Positions 45,601 to 57,690 of a DNA stretch of 64,000 nucleotides are shown here, in pieces. Origin of the DNA: Achatina immaculata (Eukaryota > Mollusca > Gastropoda > Stylommatophora > Achatinidae); NCBI GenBank assembly GCA_009760885.1, contig CM019692.1:56162964-56226963 (forward strand). Direction: 5' to 3'. The notes under the pieces were generated by a model. The model worked only from the letters and a program-made list of their open reading frames with translations, was not told where the DNA came from and searched no databases. The position numbers and the translations under genes were made by a program. The first letter of the stretch is position 1, and each line of letters begins with the position of its first letter.

Positions 45601-48600
45601 TTGAATAATCTTTATTTTTAAAGGGCAAGGAACTGGGCACGCAGGCCCGTCTTACATTCTGCCCTACATCACTCCATCTTTCATTCTTCCCACACACTCG
45701 ATTTAATACAAGAATACAAATTAAATTAGGCAAAAGAACATATCAAAAGAGTTAAGATTTAACTATTACATTCAAAGTAAAAGAGAAGAAGTAATTAACC
45801 TAATAAAATAGCCCTAAACACACAGACATATACACAAACTGCAGATCTTCTAACATATGTTTTAACATTAAAATAATTTCTAACGATATCTAACAAGTTA
45901 CTTTTCTAAATATGTCATTTTAGTACTTGATAGTTGGCGAGTCATGGGTTGAGAGAGTGCTGGTTATTCTATGGAGGCATGTAATTCTTCTTCTTATATC
46001 CTTCCCGTGCCGTTAAACGTCACATAGGGCTCGCAAAGTAGTTCGCCAATTTTTCCTGTCCTCGGCGTCTTTCAACCTCATCAAGGGATTTTATGCCTGT
46101 TAATTTGGCCTCTCTTAACAATGTCCTCTTCAGAGTTTCACGCGGTCTGCCTCTTTTACTTTGGCCTGTTGTGTTCCACTTGATAGCTTGTTTTGGGATT
46201 CTCTGATCATTTCTTCTCATCAAGTGACCAACAAATGTCCGTCTCCTTTTCCTGATCACCCATGAGACTGGTCTTATCTCTGCATTGTTCTTGAATTCAT
46301 TCCACTTGATGCCAAGTATTTTCCTTAGGCATTTGTTTTCAAAAGAGTCTAATTTCTTGTCTATTTCTTTAGTTGTTTTCCAGCTTTCGCATGCATAAAT
46401 GAGGGTGGATATTACATTTGAATTGAATAGTCTTAACTTGGTTTTTGTGCTTATAACTTTTGAATTCCATATAATACAATATAATCCATATAATTACAAG
46501 CAAGTAAATAATGAAACAGGTTTGAGTTAAAGGATGAAGTATTACCAATGAATTTTAATTGGTAGGGAAGGGTGTTCAAGAGCTGTACTGCAGAATATGC
46601 AAGGCTTTTCTTGTACAGATCAATCCTAGGTTTAGGAAGAAGACAGTTTTTAAACGCTGGGTATGTTTAGTGTTATACGTAAACAGTGACCACAAGTAAG
46701 GTGGAGCATTGTGCGACAGAATTCTGTGAACAAACTTAACTTTGTTAAAAATGACTCTGTATTGAGGGGTAGAATTTTTAGTTGTTTGTGCTGATCTACA
46801 GTCTGTATTGTGTGTCTGTCACAAATAAGATTTAATGCTCGTTTGTGAAGCGAGTGGAGCCTTTTTGTGTTTGAGACTGAGCATCCATCCCAGATTGTGG
46901 AACAGTAATCCAAGTATGTTTGTATATGTGACATGTAATATATCTTTCTTGTGTCTTTGTCGATAAAGTGTTTAATTTTGGCTAGTTGGTAAACTTTCTG
47001 TGCAGTCAAGTTTGTTAGGTTTTGTACGTGAGAATTCCAAGTTAAATGCTGATCAATGATTAGTCCTAGAGTTTTATGTTCATGAACATTTTCTATTGCC
47101 TTAGTCCCAGCACAAAGCTGTAGTGAAGTTTTTGTTGCATTCTACAGTTTCTGTCTTGTAGTGATGAGCATGGGGTTTGCTTTATTGGTGTTTATCAACA
47201 TACCATTTTTATTACTCCATTTAATCAAACTGTTTATATCATTTTGAAGCGATGTCTGTAGGTCATTGCTGTCGTAGTCATTACTGTAAACAGTAGTCAT
47301 CACTAAAAAGATCACATGAAGAGTGCTTTAAATGTAGTGGTAAGTCGTTAATATAGGTAGAAAACCAGTATCAACCACAGAAGAGTCAGATATTGTTTCT
47401 AAAGCAAACTACTTGTTTTCTACATGAGAGAAAAGATGTAATAAATTTTGTTACGTCAGGGTGTAATCTATAACCTTCCAGATTTTTTGCAAGAATTTCA
47501 TGATCAGTCATATTGAAGGCTTTCTTGAAATCAACAAAGATAGCACAAAACAATTTGTCATCATTTACATTAGACAGCCAGGTTTCTGTCATTTTAGTTA
47601 ATGCTGTGTGGCAGGAGTGATTTGGTCTAAAACCTGATTGACTGCCTATTAGTAGATTGTTTTCTTGCATGTGGAGCAGTGTTAACTTTTGTATATGTTT
47701 TTCAAGAGGTTTTGATAGTGATGACAGAATGGATATGGGTCTATAGTTTGAGAGGTCACTAGTCTGTCCAGATTTAAAAAGAGGAAAAACTTTGGCGAGT
47801 TTAAAAGCGTCAGGGAAATATTTTTTGTCAATACACAAGTTGTATAAGTATGTTAGTGTGTCTGTGATAACTGGTGCAGCGTAGCGTAGTATCTTGTTAC
47901 TAATGTCATCATATCCTGCTGAGTTAGTGTTCTTTAAGGACCGGATGTAGTTATAAACTTCACCGATTGTGAGGAAAGGAATATTTAGTTGTTTTAGCTT
48001 TACACATTTACTGTCGCTGTAAGTTTTCAACACGCTCAGGTCGCAATTAGGGGTCGGTAATGAAGATTTTAGAATACTAATTTCTTCCCTAAAATGTTCA
48101 CTGAACTTAGTGCAGGTATGTTCACCATTAAGTGTTTGTTGGTCAGATTGCTTCCTTTTATTCACAAGAGTATTAATCGCTGTCCAAATTGAATTACTAT
48201 TAGTTTTGTCTTTCACTAAATTTCTGAAGTAATTTTTCTGTTCCTGCCTTATTAAATACTACACCTGATTCCTACGTGAACGATAGCTACTGAAATTTCT
48301 GCTTGTGTGAGCTTCATCCCGTTTCCTCACGAGTTGCAAGATATCATGAGTTATCCACGGAGATTTTGTTACGTGTTTTACTCTCATTTCTTTGATTAGG
48401 GACATGCTTGTCAAAAATATTTCAAAATAGCTCGATCCTGTATTTGATAACCCCATCTGGATTGGTTAACTGGAAAACGTACGTAAGAGGTGAAGCTTTT
48501 AGATCAGTTAAAAAGAATTCCAAGTTAAAGTTTCTAAAGTTCCTATATTTGATTCTTGTATGTTTGCGTTTAGGCATTTTATACCCCTTATGTGACCACG

Positions 48601-49290
48601 TACAGCAGATCGGGTATTTATCACTCAGCGACACATGAGGAACAGTACATTCAGTAATGTTTCCTGGATGAGCTACATATAAGTGATCTATTAGTATTGC
48701 TGATGATTCAGTTACCCTAGTAGGTTTGTTAACAATTTGGGAGAAGTTGTAGGATGTTAAAATGTTCTTCCATGTAGGATTGGGCTGATTAAGATCTATA
48801 TTGAAGTCGCCTAGAATGATTATGACCTTGAATTTATAAATTAGAGCATCATCCATCACGGTCGCAAAGTGATCATACCACTCGGCTGAAGCATTTGGAT
48901 TTCGGTAGATAAACTAATTAGAATTGGACTAAGATTTGATATTTTAATTTCTAACATGATACATTCAACCTCTGATGTTTCCAGGTCTTCTCTTCTACAA
49001 AATTTAATTGTGTTAGAAATGTAAACGACTAAACCTGTCTCTAGCTTCCTAGCTGGGTCGCGCCGGATCAAATTAGAACCATCTATTCGTATATCATTAT
49101 CAGTGATGTTGTTATGTAATCTGCTTTCAGAGAAGCCAAAAGTATGAAAATGATGTTGAAGTATATGCGTAACCTCAGGGAGTTTTCCTAACAAGTGATA
49201 AACATTTAAGTGGCCAAGACGTAGGCCATCGTGTCGCAGCCACTCCTCCGCTTTCTGTGTCATTATATAACAATGTAACAAATATTGTAT
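45601..49290 (-). mobile_element. LINE D: endonuclease and RT, jockey/CR1-like, degenerate
   Basis: Minus strand. The APE endonuclease starts near 49230 (LRLGHLNVYHLLGKLPEVTH, FGFSESRLHN), has a frame break at about 48860, then IIILGDFNIDLNQPNP and the final block VSLSDKYPI, where the catalytic SDH is SDK. A linker and RT follow: SAGYDDISNKILRYAAPVIT, LSNYRPISILSSLSKPLEKH, GSQSGFRPNHSCHTALTKMT and IFVDFKKAFNMTDHEILAKN. The GVPQGS block is deleted near 47370 and the YADD box is changed to FSDD. The C-terminal part ends near 46650. The 3' UTR ends AATAAAGATTATTCAATC before the TATC tail. A family A copy is nested at 45985-46474. Confidence 0.88.
45985..46474 (-). mobile_element. Family A RTE-like fragment, copy 4, nested in LINE D
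   Basis: Minus-strand copy: from WNSKVISTKTKLRLFNSN-like text near 46470 to the end near 45985. It has a deletion of about 17 bases near 46275 (loss of QMTEQQP) and a frame break in the last 20 codons. Visible: GHLMRRNDQRIPKQAIKWNT, SKRGRPRETLKRTLLREAKL. Its end reads GGAAGGATATAAG followed by AAGAAG. No clean TSD was found, though both sides fall in the LINE D 3' UTR. Confidence 0.9.
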
Positions 49291-49509
49291 TTCAGTAAAA
49301 ATAAAATAACTGCTTAGACGGACTTACTCGTGCAACAGTCAGACTTCAGTCATTTAATTATAGGCATAAGTTTAAGCTAGTAGAGATAAAGAATCCAAGT
49401 AAATTTATAATATACTGACAAACAAATAAGGGGGAAAGTACAAAAATCAACAACGCAATGAACGTTATGTAAGTGTAAATTGTAAAAGGCTGGGTGACAA
49501 TATTAGCTG
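49291..49509. other. Possible 5' region of LINE D
   Basis: AT-rich sequence between the endonuclease start and the next microsatellite; may be the 5' UTR of LINE D. Confidence 0.35.
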
Positions 49510-49742
<233 letters not shown>

Positions 49743-49744
49743 TA

Positions 49745-49862
49745 GAGATACGGGAGAGAGAGATCAGAAAGAAAAGAGAGAGAGAATAGAGAAAAGGAGG
49801 AAAGGAGAGAGAGAGGGGGGAGTCAGAAAGATAAGCGAGAGAGAATAGAGAAAGGAAAAGAA

Positions 49863-49897
<35 letters not shown>

Positions 49898-49905
49898 AAC
49901 TGGAG
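49745..49905. repeat. Purine-rich (GA)n stretch
   Basis: AGAGAGAGA with GAAAGG and GGGGGG interruptions; gives Ser/Leu-rich frames on the opposite strand that are not genes. Confidence 0.85.
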
Positions 49906-50209
49906 AGGAGACAAAAGGCGTATTCATGAGATTTAATCATTCTAAAGCACTTAAAAGGGTCTTGAGTAGCGAGATCAGATTCTTGCAATTTTAATATCCT
50001 TACCCTGCTGATTTCCCCACCTACAGTGTTTCCATGTGTATACAGCTGTAACATTATTCTGACTGTTAGTTGATAGACTCCCTGAACTGCGTTATTTGTT
50101 ACCAAAGTCTCTCCTACTTGTAACGCAAGCTCTTCACTTTGAGCTCTTGGGCCGCAGCCTGGAGCCATTTCAGTCGCCGATCTGGTAATAGTTTTCTGCC
50201 ATAACCGTG

Positions 50210-50318
50210 GGAGCAGCGCTGTGGTATTAGATTGCTGATTTCTAATGGAAAGAGGTCTGGGTTCGTGCCCAGCTTGGGGTCCACTTCAGACAATCCCAGT
50301 TGGTACCCAGTTTCTCGT

Positions 50319-50360
<42 letters not shown>
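50210..50360 (+). repeat. tRNA-derived SINE head (type S5) with (CT)n
   Basis: AGCGCTGTGGTATTAGATTG at 50214-50233 resembles a box A region and GGGTTCGTGCCC at 50259-50270 resembles box B, with TTCTAATGG between. It continues with TGGTACCCAGTTTCTCGTG into a CT-run at 50318-50356. Confidence 0.6.
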
Positions 50361-50365
<5 letters not shown>

Positions 50366-51723
50366 TTCCTCTTTGGTACAATCACGTACTTTGGACGAAA
50401 AACACACTAAGAATTTCGTTGTTGTTTCCCTTTACGAACATAAATATAAACGTTCTGTAACATTTTTGCATTTATAAGAGCGCTTATGAGTTTTTCATCT
50501 TCATTTTTTAGTTGTTTTTTTTTTTTTTTTGAAATTATACTCACCACTAGGTTCAGTTTTTGCTCGTTTCATCTATCCAGGGACATGAAAAGTCAAGCTG
50601 ACCCCAGGGTCAGTTATTATCGACCCTCCCCCCCCCCCCTCCCCCAAGACAAAAACACAAAACTTTTTGGACGAAACTTTATAGAGTTTTCTTTAACATT
50701 GTCTCTAATAGGCAAAGAGGAGGGGGTAACATGGTTGGGGGCCTCCTCAACAGCCAGGACGCTAGGGGTACAATTCCGTTTCTTACCCCCCCCCCCCTTC
50801 AAAGCCCCCAACTCCCTTTGGGCCTGCGTCTGTCTTTATTTCCAACTTTAGTGCGGCCTTCTCCTCTCTTTTTCCCTTTTTTTTCTGTTTTAAATTGTCC
50901 GCCATTTTTCTCTTGGTACAGCTTATAGGGCAGAATTATGCCGACACCACAACAAACACATCAAAGCTTTCTACACACACATTACTCTTCACCTCACAAT
51001 GCTCGCTTGTTCCTACCTTAACCTGTAAGAAAAAAAAAACGTAGGTAATACCTTCACGTGCATATTTCCCCCCCCCCCCTCCTCCCCTCCTTCGCTATTT
51101 TGTGAACAGGTAATGAAATAGCGTGTTTTTTACACCGTTGTCTCAGTTCTCGTCTGTCTATTGTCTCTACGAGAAGAACAGTGGCCATTGTTGACAGCAC
51201 ACACCCTGGTATAGTATTTCAGTCAACAGAACAGCATCCGCTGAAGGTCTTACTGCACGTTGTTCCCTTACGGGGAGACCTTCTCGCAGTCAGTCCCGTG
51301 CGTGACTTGGTCAAAAGGACGAGGATGTTGCGAGCGAAAAAAACAGAACAGAGACAAAAGGGGCCCATCTGAAGAAATGGGTGTATCGAAAGGAAAGAAT
51401 GAAGAACGCGTAGTCACTATGAGACCAGTGGTTTATTTTAAAACTATATTAGTTATAAAGAGAACAAAAATATGTTCTTGTATCGATATAAAGGGGGTTT
51501 TTTGTCAATAGTGAAGCTACTGCATACATGTTTTGAATTAATGCTTCTGTTTCATAATGCTGTCTTCGTACTTCATGTCCCTACAGCCTAACATTCTTTT
51601 AAATGAACATTTCTTGACTTTATCTCGACTTTTTTCTTGCTATGACTCTTGCTCTAAAGAAAGAAAGGAAAAAAAAAGGTATAGTAGTGTCAGTGGTAAA
51701 CTCAACACGAAATAAGAAATGAA
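50361..51723. other. No gene seen; several C-runs
   Basis: C homopolymers at about 50628-50639, 50788-50798 and 51069-51079. No recognised family; the open frames here are interrupted by these runs and look random. Confidence 0.45.
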
Positions 51724-51732
51724 AGTTAGAAA

Positions 51733-52444
51733 ACCTATGGAAAAACTAATTATGTCAGTCCGTAAGAATAGGGAGGAGCAAAACCTCTTAATGCGAAGAA
51801 AACTAAATTGATGACAACTGACAAAACAGATAAGGCAGATAAATATATATCAAAGGGGGAAAATTGGAAGAGGTGGAGAGTTTTGAATATTTTGGATCAT
51901 TACTAACTAATAATGGAGATACAATAAGGGAAATTAAAAGGAGGACATCTATCGCTCTTCAGAAAGTAAAACAACTAATGAATCTGTGGAGAGGAACAGA
52001 CAGAACTACAAAAATACGATTTTTAAGGGCATGCATCTTTCCCATCGCAACATGTGTCTGTGAGACCTGGACACTTAACAAAACAGCTGAGAAACACATA
52101 AATGCCTTTGAATGTAAATGCTGTAGAAGAGTTCTTCAAATATTATGGATACAAAAAAGAAGAAATATATCCATACTACAAGAACTTAATACTGAAGAAG
52201 GTTGGCTAGTAAAGAGGATTAAAGAGAGAAAACTTAAATATTTTGGACAAATTAAACGTCATGAGAATTTAGAGAAGACTGTCTTGAAAGGGTACATAAT
52301 AGGAAAAAAAAAGAGAAGAGGATGACTGCACGACATCGTTTATAATGTGCAAATGGATCAGCAGCAGCATGGCATCTTGCTTACAACTGAGAGGCCTACA
52401 GGAGAGCTTGCTCGTTCCGCAAGAGGCACGCACATGACTTACTG
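51733..52444 (+). mobile_element. Family B RTE-like fragment, copy 6
   Basis: Begins inside the RT after the YADD box (MEKLIMSVRKN-like text), then EEVESFEYFGSLLTNNGDTI, REIKRRTSIALQKVKQLMNL, FPIATCVCETWTLNKTAEKH, KRRNISILQELNTEEGWLVK and KLKYFGQIKRHENLEKTVLK. The last part is decayed with a stop at about 52323 and an imperfect TGAC/TGAG end. AGTTAGAAA (51724-51732) and AGTCAGAAA (52445-52453) form an 8-of-9 TSD. Confidence 0.9.
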
Positions 52445-52469
52445 AGTCAGAAACTGAAGTAGAGGGAGA

Positions 52470-52740
52470 ACAAGAACAATTGTTTAGAAAATGGAACGGA
52501 CACACAATGAGACAGCAGTTAGACAACAGAGTAACACAACTTTGACATGGAATCCTCAGATAGCACGAAATATTTTTTCAAAATTCATTCAAAAGAGGTA
52601 CAAAGAAGGTCCCCAAAAAAGTAGAGAAATTCACATGGAACGACTTGGAGGACAAGGACAAAGACAGAAATAGCTAGATAGCCTTTGTCTGTGGTTTCTG
52701 TTCTGGAGTAAGGCCGATGAACATTGACTAACTGACTGGA
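52470..52740 (+). pseudogene. RTE-like C-terminal remnant, family M
   Basis: In shifting frames: WNGHTMRQQLDNRVTQL, then LTWNPQIAR, and near 52630 FTWNDLEDKDKDRNS and AFVCGFCSGVRPMNID before a stop. This is the layout of the last domain of RTE proteins (GHTLR, WNPQ, W..L...AQDR..W...V.GLC). It ends with ATTGACTAACTGACTGG, possibly a TGAC-type tail. Old and frame-shifted. Confidence 0.6.
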
Positions 52741-53105
52741 GAAACAGTGCTTGGGTGGTTCTCGCTTCAGACCACAGACAACCATCATTAACGATAAATG
52801 TTATATGAGAACTGATAGCCTGTATATAACCTCCTGAATTTAGTTCAAACTCCAAGATTTTGTTAAGAAAAAAAAATGTTCAGATCCATAAAACAGTGTA
52901 GTAGTGAACATTTTGACAGTATTATGATGATAATGATGATGATGATGATTATGATGATGATGATGACGACAACGATGACGAGGGGGCGGTGGGAAAACAA
53001 GGACCACAGTGTTAGAAACGCAGCAGTTCGTTTCACAAAAAAAAAAAAAATTTAAAGGAAAAAAAATTCAGTTTGGTAATTAATAAATTTAATATTTTTA
53101 AATTT
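52741..53105. other. No gene seen; (GAT)n at 52923-52985
   Basis: Contains a GATGATGATGATTATGATG microsatellite and A-runs. Confidence 0.5.
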
Positions 53106-53107
53106 AT

Positions 53108-53172
53108 TAGTTTTGCTTCATCGTATAGAATAGCAGTTCTCAAACTATGATCCTCGGACCACAAGTATTCTG
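53108..53172 (+). repeat. hAT-type end, inverted relative to 54729-54789
   Basis: GCTTCATCGTATAGAATAG followed by CAGTTCTCAAACTATGATCC and TCGGACCACAAGTATTC. The reverse complement of 54729-54789 reads almost the same, so the two form inverted arms around 1.6 kb. Confidence 0.75.
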
Positions 53173-53464
53173 ATGAAGCAATAAATTTAATGAGGAGTAC
53201 ATCTTTTTTTTTTAAGTGGTATACTTGCTGGCATCGAATCACAGATCTCAATCAGCAATTCTTTTAGGTCAGAAAATCTTAAATTAAGAACTTTATAAAC
53301 AAAAAGAAAAAAAAAACAAAAAAACTATGACCACATTATAAACAAGTAAAACTGGAGACAAAGTAATGATTGGAGAGTTGCATAATCTTTTTCTTAATTC
53401 CAATACAGTCGTATAAAAAGTAAGGAAAAACAACTAAGAGTAACACAGAGAGACAAGCTAGGAA

Positions 53465-54105
53465 TACAACTGATAGAAAAAAAAAAGATTGGGATATTGC
53501 AATGCTAAAAGAGCCATGAAATGAGCACCAGGAAAATAAAATTGGGATGGTGCAATGCTAAAACAGCCCAGAGATGGCCACCAGAAAAAAAAAATTGGGA
53601 TATTGCAATGCTAAAACAGCCATGAGGTGGGCACCAGAAAGAAAAAATTGGGATATTGCAATGCTAAAACAGCCATGAGGTGGGCACCAGAAAGAAAAAA
53701 TTGGGATATTGCAATGCTAAAACAGCCATGAGGTGGGCACCAGAAAAAAAATTGGGATATTGCAATGCTAAAACAGCCATGAGGTGGGCACTAGAAAGAA
53801 AAAAAATTGGGATATTGCAATGCTAAAACAGCCATGAGGTGGGCACCAGGAAGAAAAAAAATTGAGATATTGCAATGCTAAAACAGCCATGAGGTGGGCA
53901 CCAGAAAGAAAAAAAATTGGGATATTGCAATGCTAAAACAGCCATGAAATGAGCACCAGAAAAAAAAAATTGGGATATTGCAATGCTAAAACAGCAATGA
54001 AATGAGCACCAGAAAAAAAAAATTGGGATATTGCAATGCTAAAAAAGCCATGAAATGAGCACCAGAAAAGAAAAAAAATTCGATATTGCAATGCTAAAAC
54101 AGCCA
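53465..54105. repeat. Minisatellite, unit about 53 bp, 12 copies
   Basis: Units of AAATTGGGATATTGCAATGC, TAAAACAGCCATGAGGTGGG and CACCAGAAAG. Units differ mainly in A-run length; the middle copies are nearly identical. Confidence 0.95.
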
Positions 54106-54345
54106 TCCGAGAGACAGAGAAGCCTGCCAAACTCTCTGGCAGAGAACTGTAGAAGTGGAAACGAGCAGCATGCAGCACAGCTGGGGCACAATCCAAAGCC
54201 TGACCTCAGACCGTGAGAGATGAAAGAATTTAATGCTGACCTGCAAGATGCCATAGGGCGTACTGGGCAGTGATTGCTTAACCGGTCGCGGACCATGGAT
54301 GGATGGATGGATGGATGGATGGATGGATGGATGGATGGATGGATA
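54106..54345 (+). mobile_element. Family I RTE-like 3' end, copy 2, with (GGAT)n tail
   Basis: Homologous to the family I copy ending at 57690: GGCAGAGAACTGTAGAAGTG, GCAGCATGCAGCACAGCTGG, then GATTGCTTAACCGGTCGCGG and ACCATGGATGGATGG. It codes for the last RT residues in broken frames. The tail is about 12 GGAT units (54296-54343). It starts right at the end of the 53-bp minisatellite. Confidence 0.85.
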
Positions 54346-54395
54346 ATACCTTCTTACTGAGGTCAGGTCACCACAGGTTGAAACGCTCTCTATGC

Positions 54396-54769
54396 CAATG
54401 ATTCCCAGCCTTTTCAGATCCAAGAACCACTTTTCCTGCCTGTTATAATTTGCAGACTTCCATCTTATATGCAGTATCGCATTGTGAAAAACCTTCTTCT
54501 TTCTTTCTTTTTTCTTCTTCTTTTTTCTTCTTTCTTCTTCTTCTTCGTTCGGTTTCGTAAGCTCAGATTTCTAAATAGGGAGCTCTCTGTATGTGGTGCA
54601 GGTCTGTATTATGTGTTCACGAGTCGGGGGGGGGGGGGGCGTTTTGAATGCTTTGGGGATTTTTATTCAATAAACGCCAGTTAATATTAAACTGATAACA
54701 CACTAGTGGACCACCCGATAATGCGCACGGAATACTTGTGGTCCGCGGATGGCAATTTGGGAACTACTG
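54396..54769. mobile_element. hAT-like non-autonomous element with 8-bp TSD
   Basis: Left end CAATGATTCCCAGCCTTTTC with GATCCAAGAACCAC, right end GTGGTCCGCGGATGGCAATT with TGGGAACTACTG. Flanks CTCTATGC (54388-54395) and CTCTATAC (54770-54777) agree at seven of eight. It includes a TTC-rich block at 54490-54545 and a G-run at 54626-54638. Confidence 0.75.
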
Positions 54770-54789
54770 CTCTATACGATGAAGCAAAA

Positions 54790-55635
54790 AAATTTTGGAT
54801 TTACAGACCTATATGTCTGCGCAGAAGAGACACAGATGGTGCATGACCTTCCAAAAGCATCGGTCATACGACACATTCTGGCAACGGACCTGGTCAGACT
54901 GAGGCTCGCTTTAAGAGAAGCTGCTTAGTGGTGCTGAAAACTGTAGACAAAATGCGACATTTGTCTGAGCTTGACATCATTGTCTGAGTGAACGAAGAAG
55001 AAAAGTATATAGTAAGAACAACCAGTATCAAACCAAATTCAGAAAGTTGTGAAAACACATGATGTGTGACTATGAGAGTTCGTGAAAGTGGAAGATCAAC
55101 GGATGCTTGTAGTGTTTTCCTTTCGTCACTTCCAATTATATGGATTAGCACGGCTGAAAATAACATCCATCTTCCCCGGCGCATTTTGTTTTGTGCTCCA
55201 TAAGGTACAAAGTATGGAATGAGTGGACATAATGAAGATCTGATACAAACAAATAAACATACACGCACAAAAAAGACAGTGTTAAAGTGCAGTGTTCTGT
55301 TGGCCAAACTAGAGAAATATGTAAACAACATAACGGCATCCGCTTCTTGCCGGACTTGTATGCTTGCAGTGACGGACATGCCGTTCTCTATGTTACAGAA
55401 GATGTGACGTGACTCCGTGACAAACTTTTGTCCATTAGAGTTGTTGAAACATCCGGTCCACTCAAGGTCTCACGCGCTGACAGCCAGAGCACAAGGTCAC
55501 GATCGTGTGTAGAAATGGTGCTTGTGTTGGTGGCAGTTGTTTGAAAACAAAAGATTTGATACTTTCAGGGTCTTTTAAGCGAGCTCTGTACTATTCTTTA
55601 GACGATTTCTTGTATCCTCTTATCTTGGTTTTTCA
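54790..55635. other. No gene seen
   Basis: Spacer of mixed composition; no recognised family. Confidence 0.45.
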
Positions 55636-55637
55636 CA

Positions 55638-55640
55638 CTC

Positions 55641-55720
<80 letters not shown>

Positions 55721-55855
55721 GTCTGTCTGTCTATCTATCTATCTGTCTGTCTGTCTGTCTGCCTGCCAGCCTGCTGCCTGCCTACCTACACACCTACCTA
55801 CCGACTTGTCTACCCATCCATCTATCCATCCATTCATCCATCCACCCACTCACTC

Positions 55856-55925
<70 letters not shown>
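55638..55925. repeat. Composite (TATC)n/(TGTC)n/(CATC)n microsatellite
   Basis: Two TATC blocks (55640-55740, 55855-55925) separated by TGTC, TGCC, TACC and CATC units. Gives [12 protein letters not shown] frames that are artefacts. Confidence 0.95.
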
Positions 55926-56860
55926 TTAGTTTCTTTAGCTACCCCCCCCCCCCCTTGTTCCTCATTTTTTACAACTTTTCCCCATATATTCTCTTAATCT
56001 GCCGCCCCACCCCCCATGTTCTCAATGTTGATTTAAAACACTAAGCAAACGCAGAGAATATTCTGGACAGATTTTGATTCCATCTTGAGCAGCCCTTATC
56101 ACACGGGAACTGAATTCCAAGATGACGTGCCCCCAGCTTCCTTTGCCGTCCTGCCAACTCTCCAGATGGTCAAAAAATACGGCGGCGTTGCCAGGCAACA
56201 ACACAGCTGGCGTCGGTCGTTTTGTTATGTTTGGACCTTTTGGGTTCTTAGTTCCAATTTTTCTGCTTTAAAACATGGAAGGGAGACAATGATTGGATGA
56301 AATACTCTCATGAAGTTAGGAGTGGTATCTCTTTATGTATTGATTTCAGAGAGGGGAAGTTCTGTGTACATTGAACAAGATCTCGAAATAAGATGCTCAA
56401 GAGATAGACGCAATTGATTGATCCATGGCATTACAGAAGCTCTTTGATGTATTAAAAAATTTTTTAAATCGAAAACATTTCCTGTACAAGGAGTGTATGT
56501 GAATTCAAACAAACATATAATTCACTTGATGAAAGGGGTAGAATCGAAACTGTAAAAATCTACTATAGCAATGCCTTGCCAAATGCAAACATTTCAGAGG
56601 GACGGGACCTAATGTAGAAGCTATCGGGTGGGAGTAAAAAAAGACACTACCAGTAAACTGTTACTCGAATGTGTAAGTGAATTTATATACGTGTCGATGT
56701 CTCTCGCGAATCACATACATTCGTAACTCTGCACGGGTAACACACATACAAATATGTCGTGAGATCTCTCATTACGCGTATTTCATATGGCTTCACACAA
56801 AGTGATATTTTGCACGGATTCATACACGGACATTTCACAATTACTACTACTATAGAAACA
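55926..56860. other. No gene seen; RFX-like palindrome at 56187
   Basis: Contains a C-run at 55938-55952 and the palindrome GTTGCCAGGCAAC at 56187-56199, close to the X-box bound by RFX factors. No exon was identified. Confidence 0.4.
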
Positions 56861-56865
56861 TGACC

Positions 56866-57690
56866 TAAAGGTTGTACCAAAGCTGTGTGTTAACCATACT
56901 CCTCTATACAGCAGAATCCTGGAGACTTGTACACTTACTATCTCCCTGTAACTGCAAGCTGGTGTTCTTCGCAGCCGATGCTGTGAAGGTGTTGGGCTAC
57001 ATCATCGTATCGGCGTGGGGGACTGGTTATGGCAGCTATTTTTTCAGTCCCGGAGAACAGCTATAAAGCAGAGAGTGTGCAATGCTTCTTTAGTAGACTC
57101 CTCCACCAGATGGGGACTGTGGCGATCCCTGCCTCGTTAGCCAGGCTATTCCTGTTAATAGGGCTACCAACGGAGAGATGGGACAGGGTCTTAGTCAGCT
57201 ACGGTTCACTAACCCTGGCGCTAGCATATAAGCTTGGGATCGCTGATCGTCTAGTCTAACAACGTCTTCACACCTGAATGCTGGAGAACAACTAAAAAGG
57301 AAATGGCAAATTATCCTCACTCCAGACAATCTGCCTAACTACAGACAATAAATAACAGAGATCTATTTCCCCAGTGTGAACAAGAAGATATCCATGTTAG
57401 AATAGAACAAAAAAACCGCTGGAAATGGATTGGTCATGTGCTCCGAAGAAACCCCAGCATCATCGCTAAAATTGTGATGGAAACCCGAGGGGAAAAGAAA
57501 GAGAGGGCGACCAAAGATTACCTGAAGGAGAACTGTAGAAGTAGAAATGAGTAGCATCCAGCACAGCTGGCGCACAGTGCGAAGGCTGGTCGCAGACCAC
57601 GAGAGGTGGAGAGGGTTTGTTGATCCCCTGCAAGACGCCACAGGGTCTTAGTGGACTGTGACTGTTTAGCCGATCGCTGACCAAGGACAT
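56866..57690 (+). mobile_element. Family I RTE-like fragment, copy 1, split by K
   Basis: Starts LYQSCVLTILLYTAESWR (RT C-terminal domain), is interrupted by K (56926-57275), then resumes [71 protein letters not shown] and [19 protein letters not shown], ending with a TAG at 57648-57650. The end runs GCCGATCGCTGACCAAGGAC and then into the GGAT array at 57690. It contains stops near 57335 and 57487. The same tail type is seen in copy 2. Confidence 0.87.
56926..57275 (-). mobile_element. K retroposon, full-length copy 5 (350 bp) with TSD
   Basis: Flanked by GAATCCTGGAGA (56914-56925) and GAATGCTGGAGA (57276-57287), 11 of 12 matching, inside an RT coding sequence where the undisturbed protein has only one such word. 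Contents: CTTGTACACTTACTATCTCC, CTGTAACTGCAAGCTGGTGT, GCCGATGCTGTGAAGGTGTT, CAGTCCCGGAGAACAGC, GGCGATCCCTGCCTCGTTAG, AACAACGTCTTCACACCT. The length agrees with copy 4 (345 bp), so K is a defined unit of about 350 bp. Confidence 0.87.
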
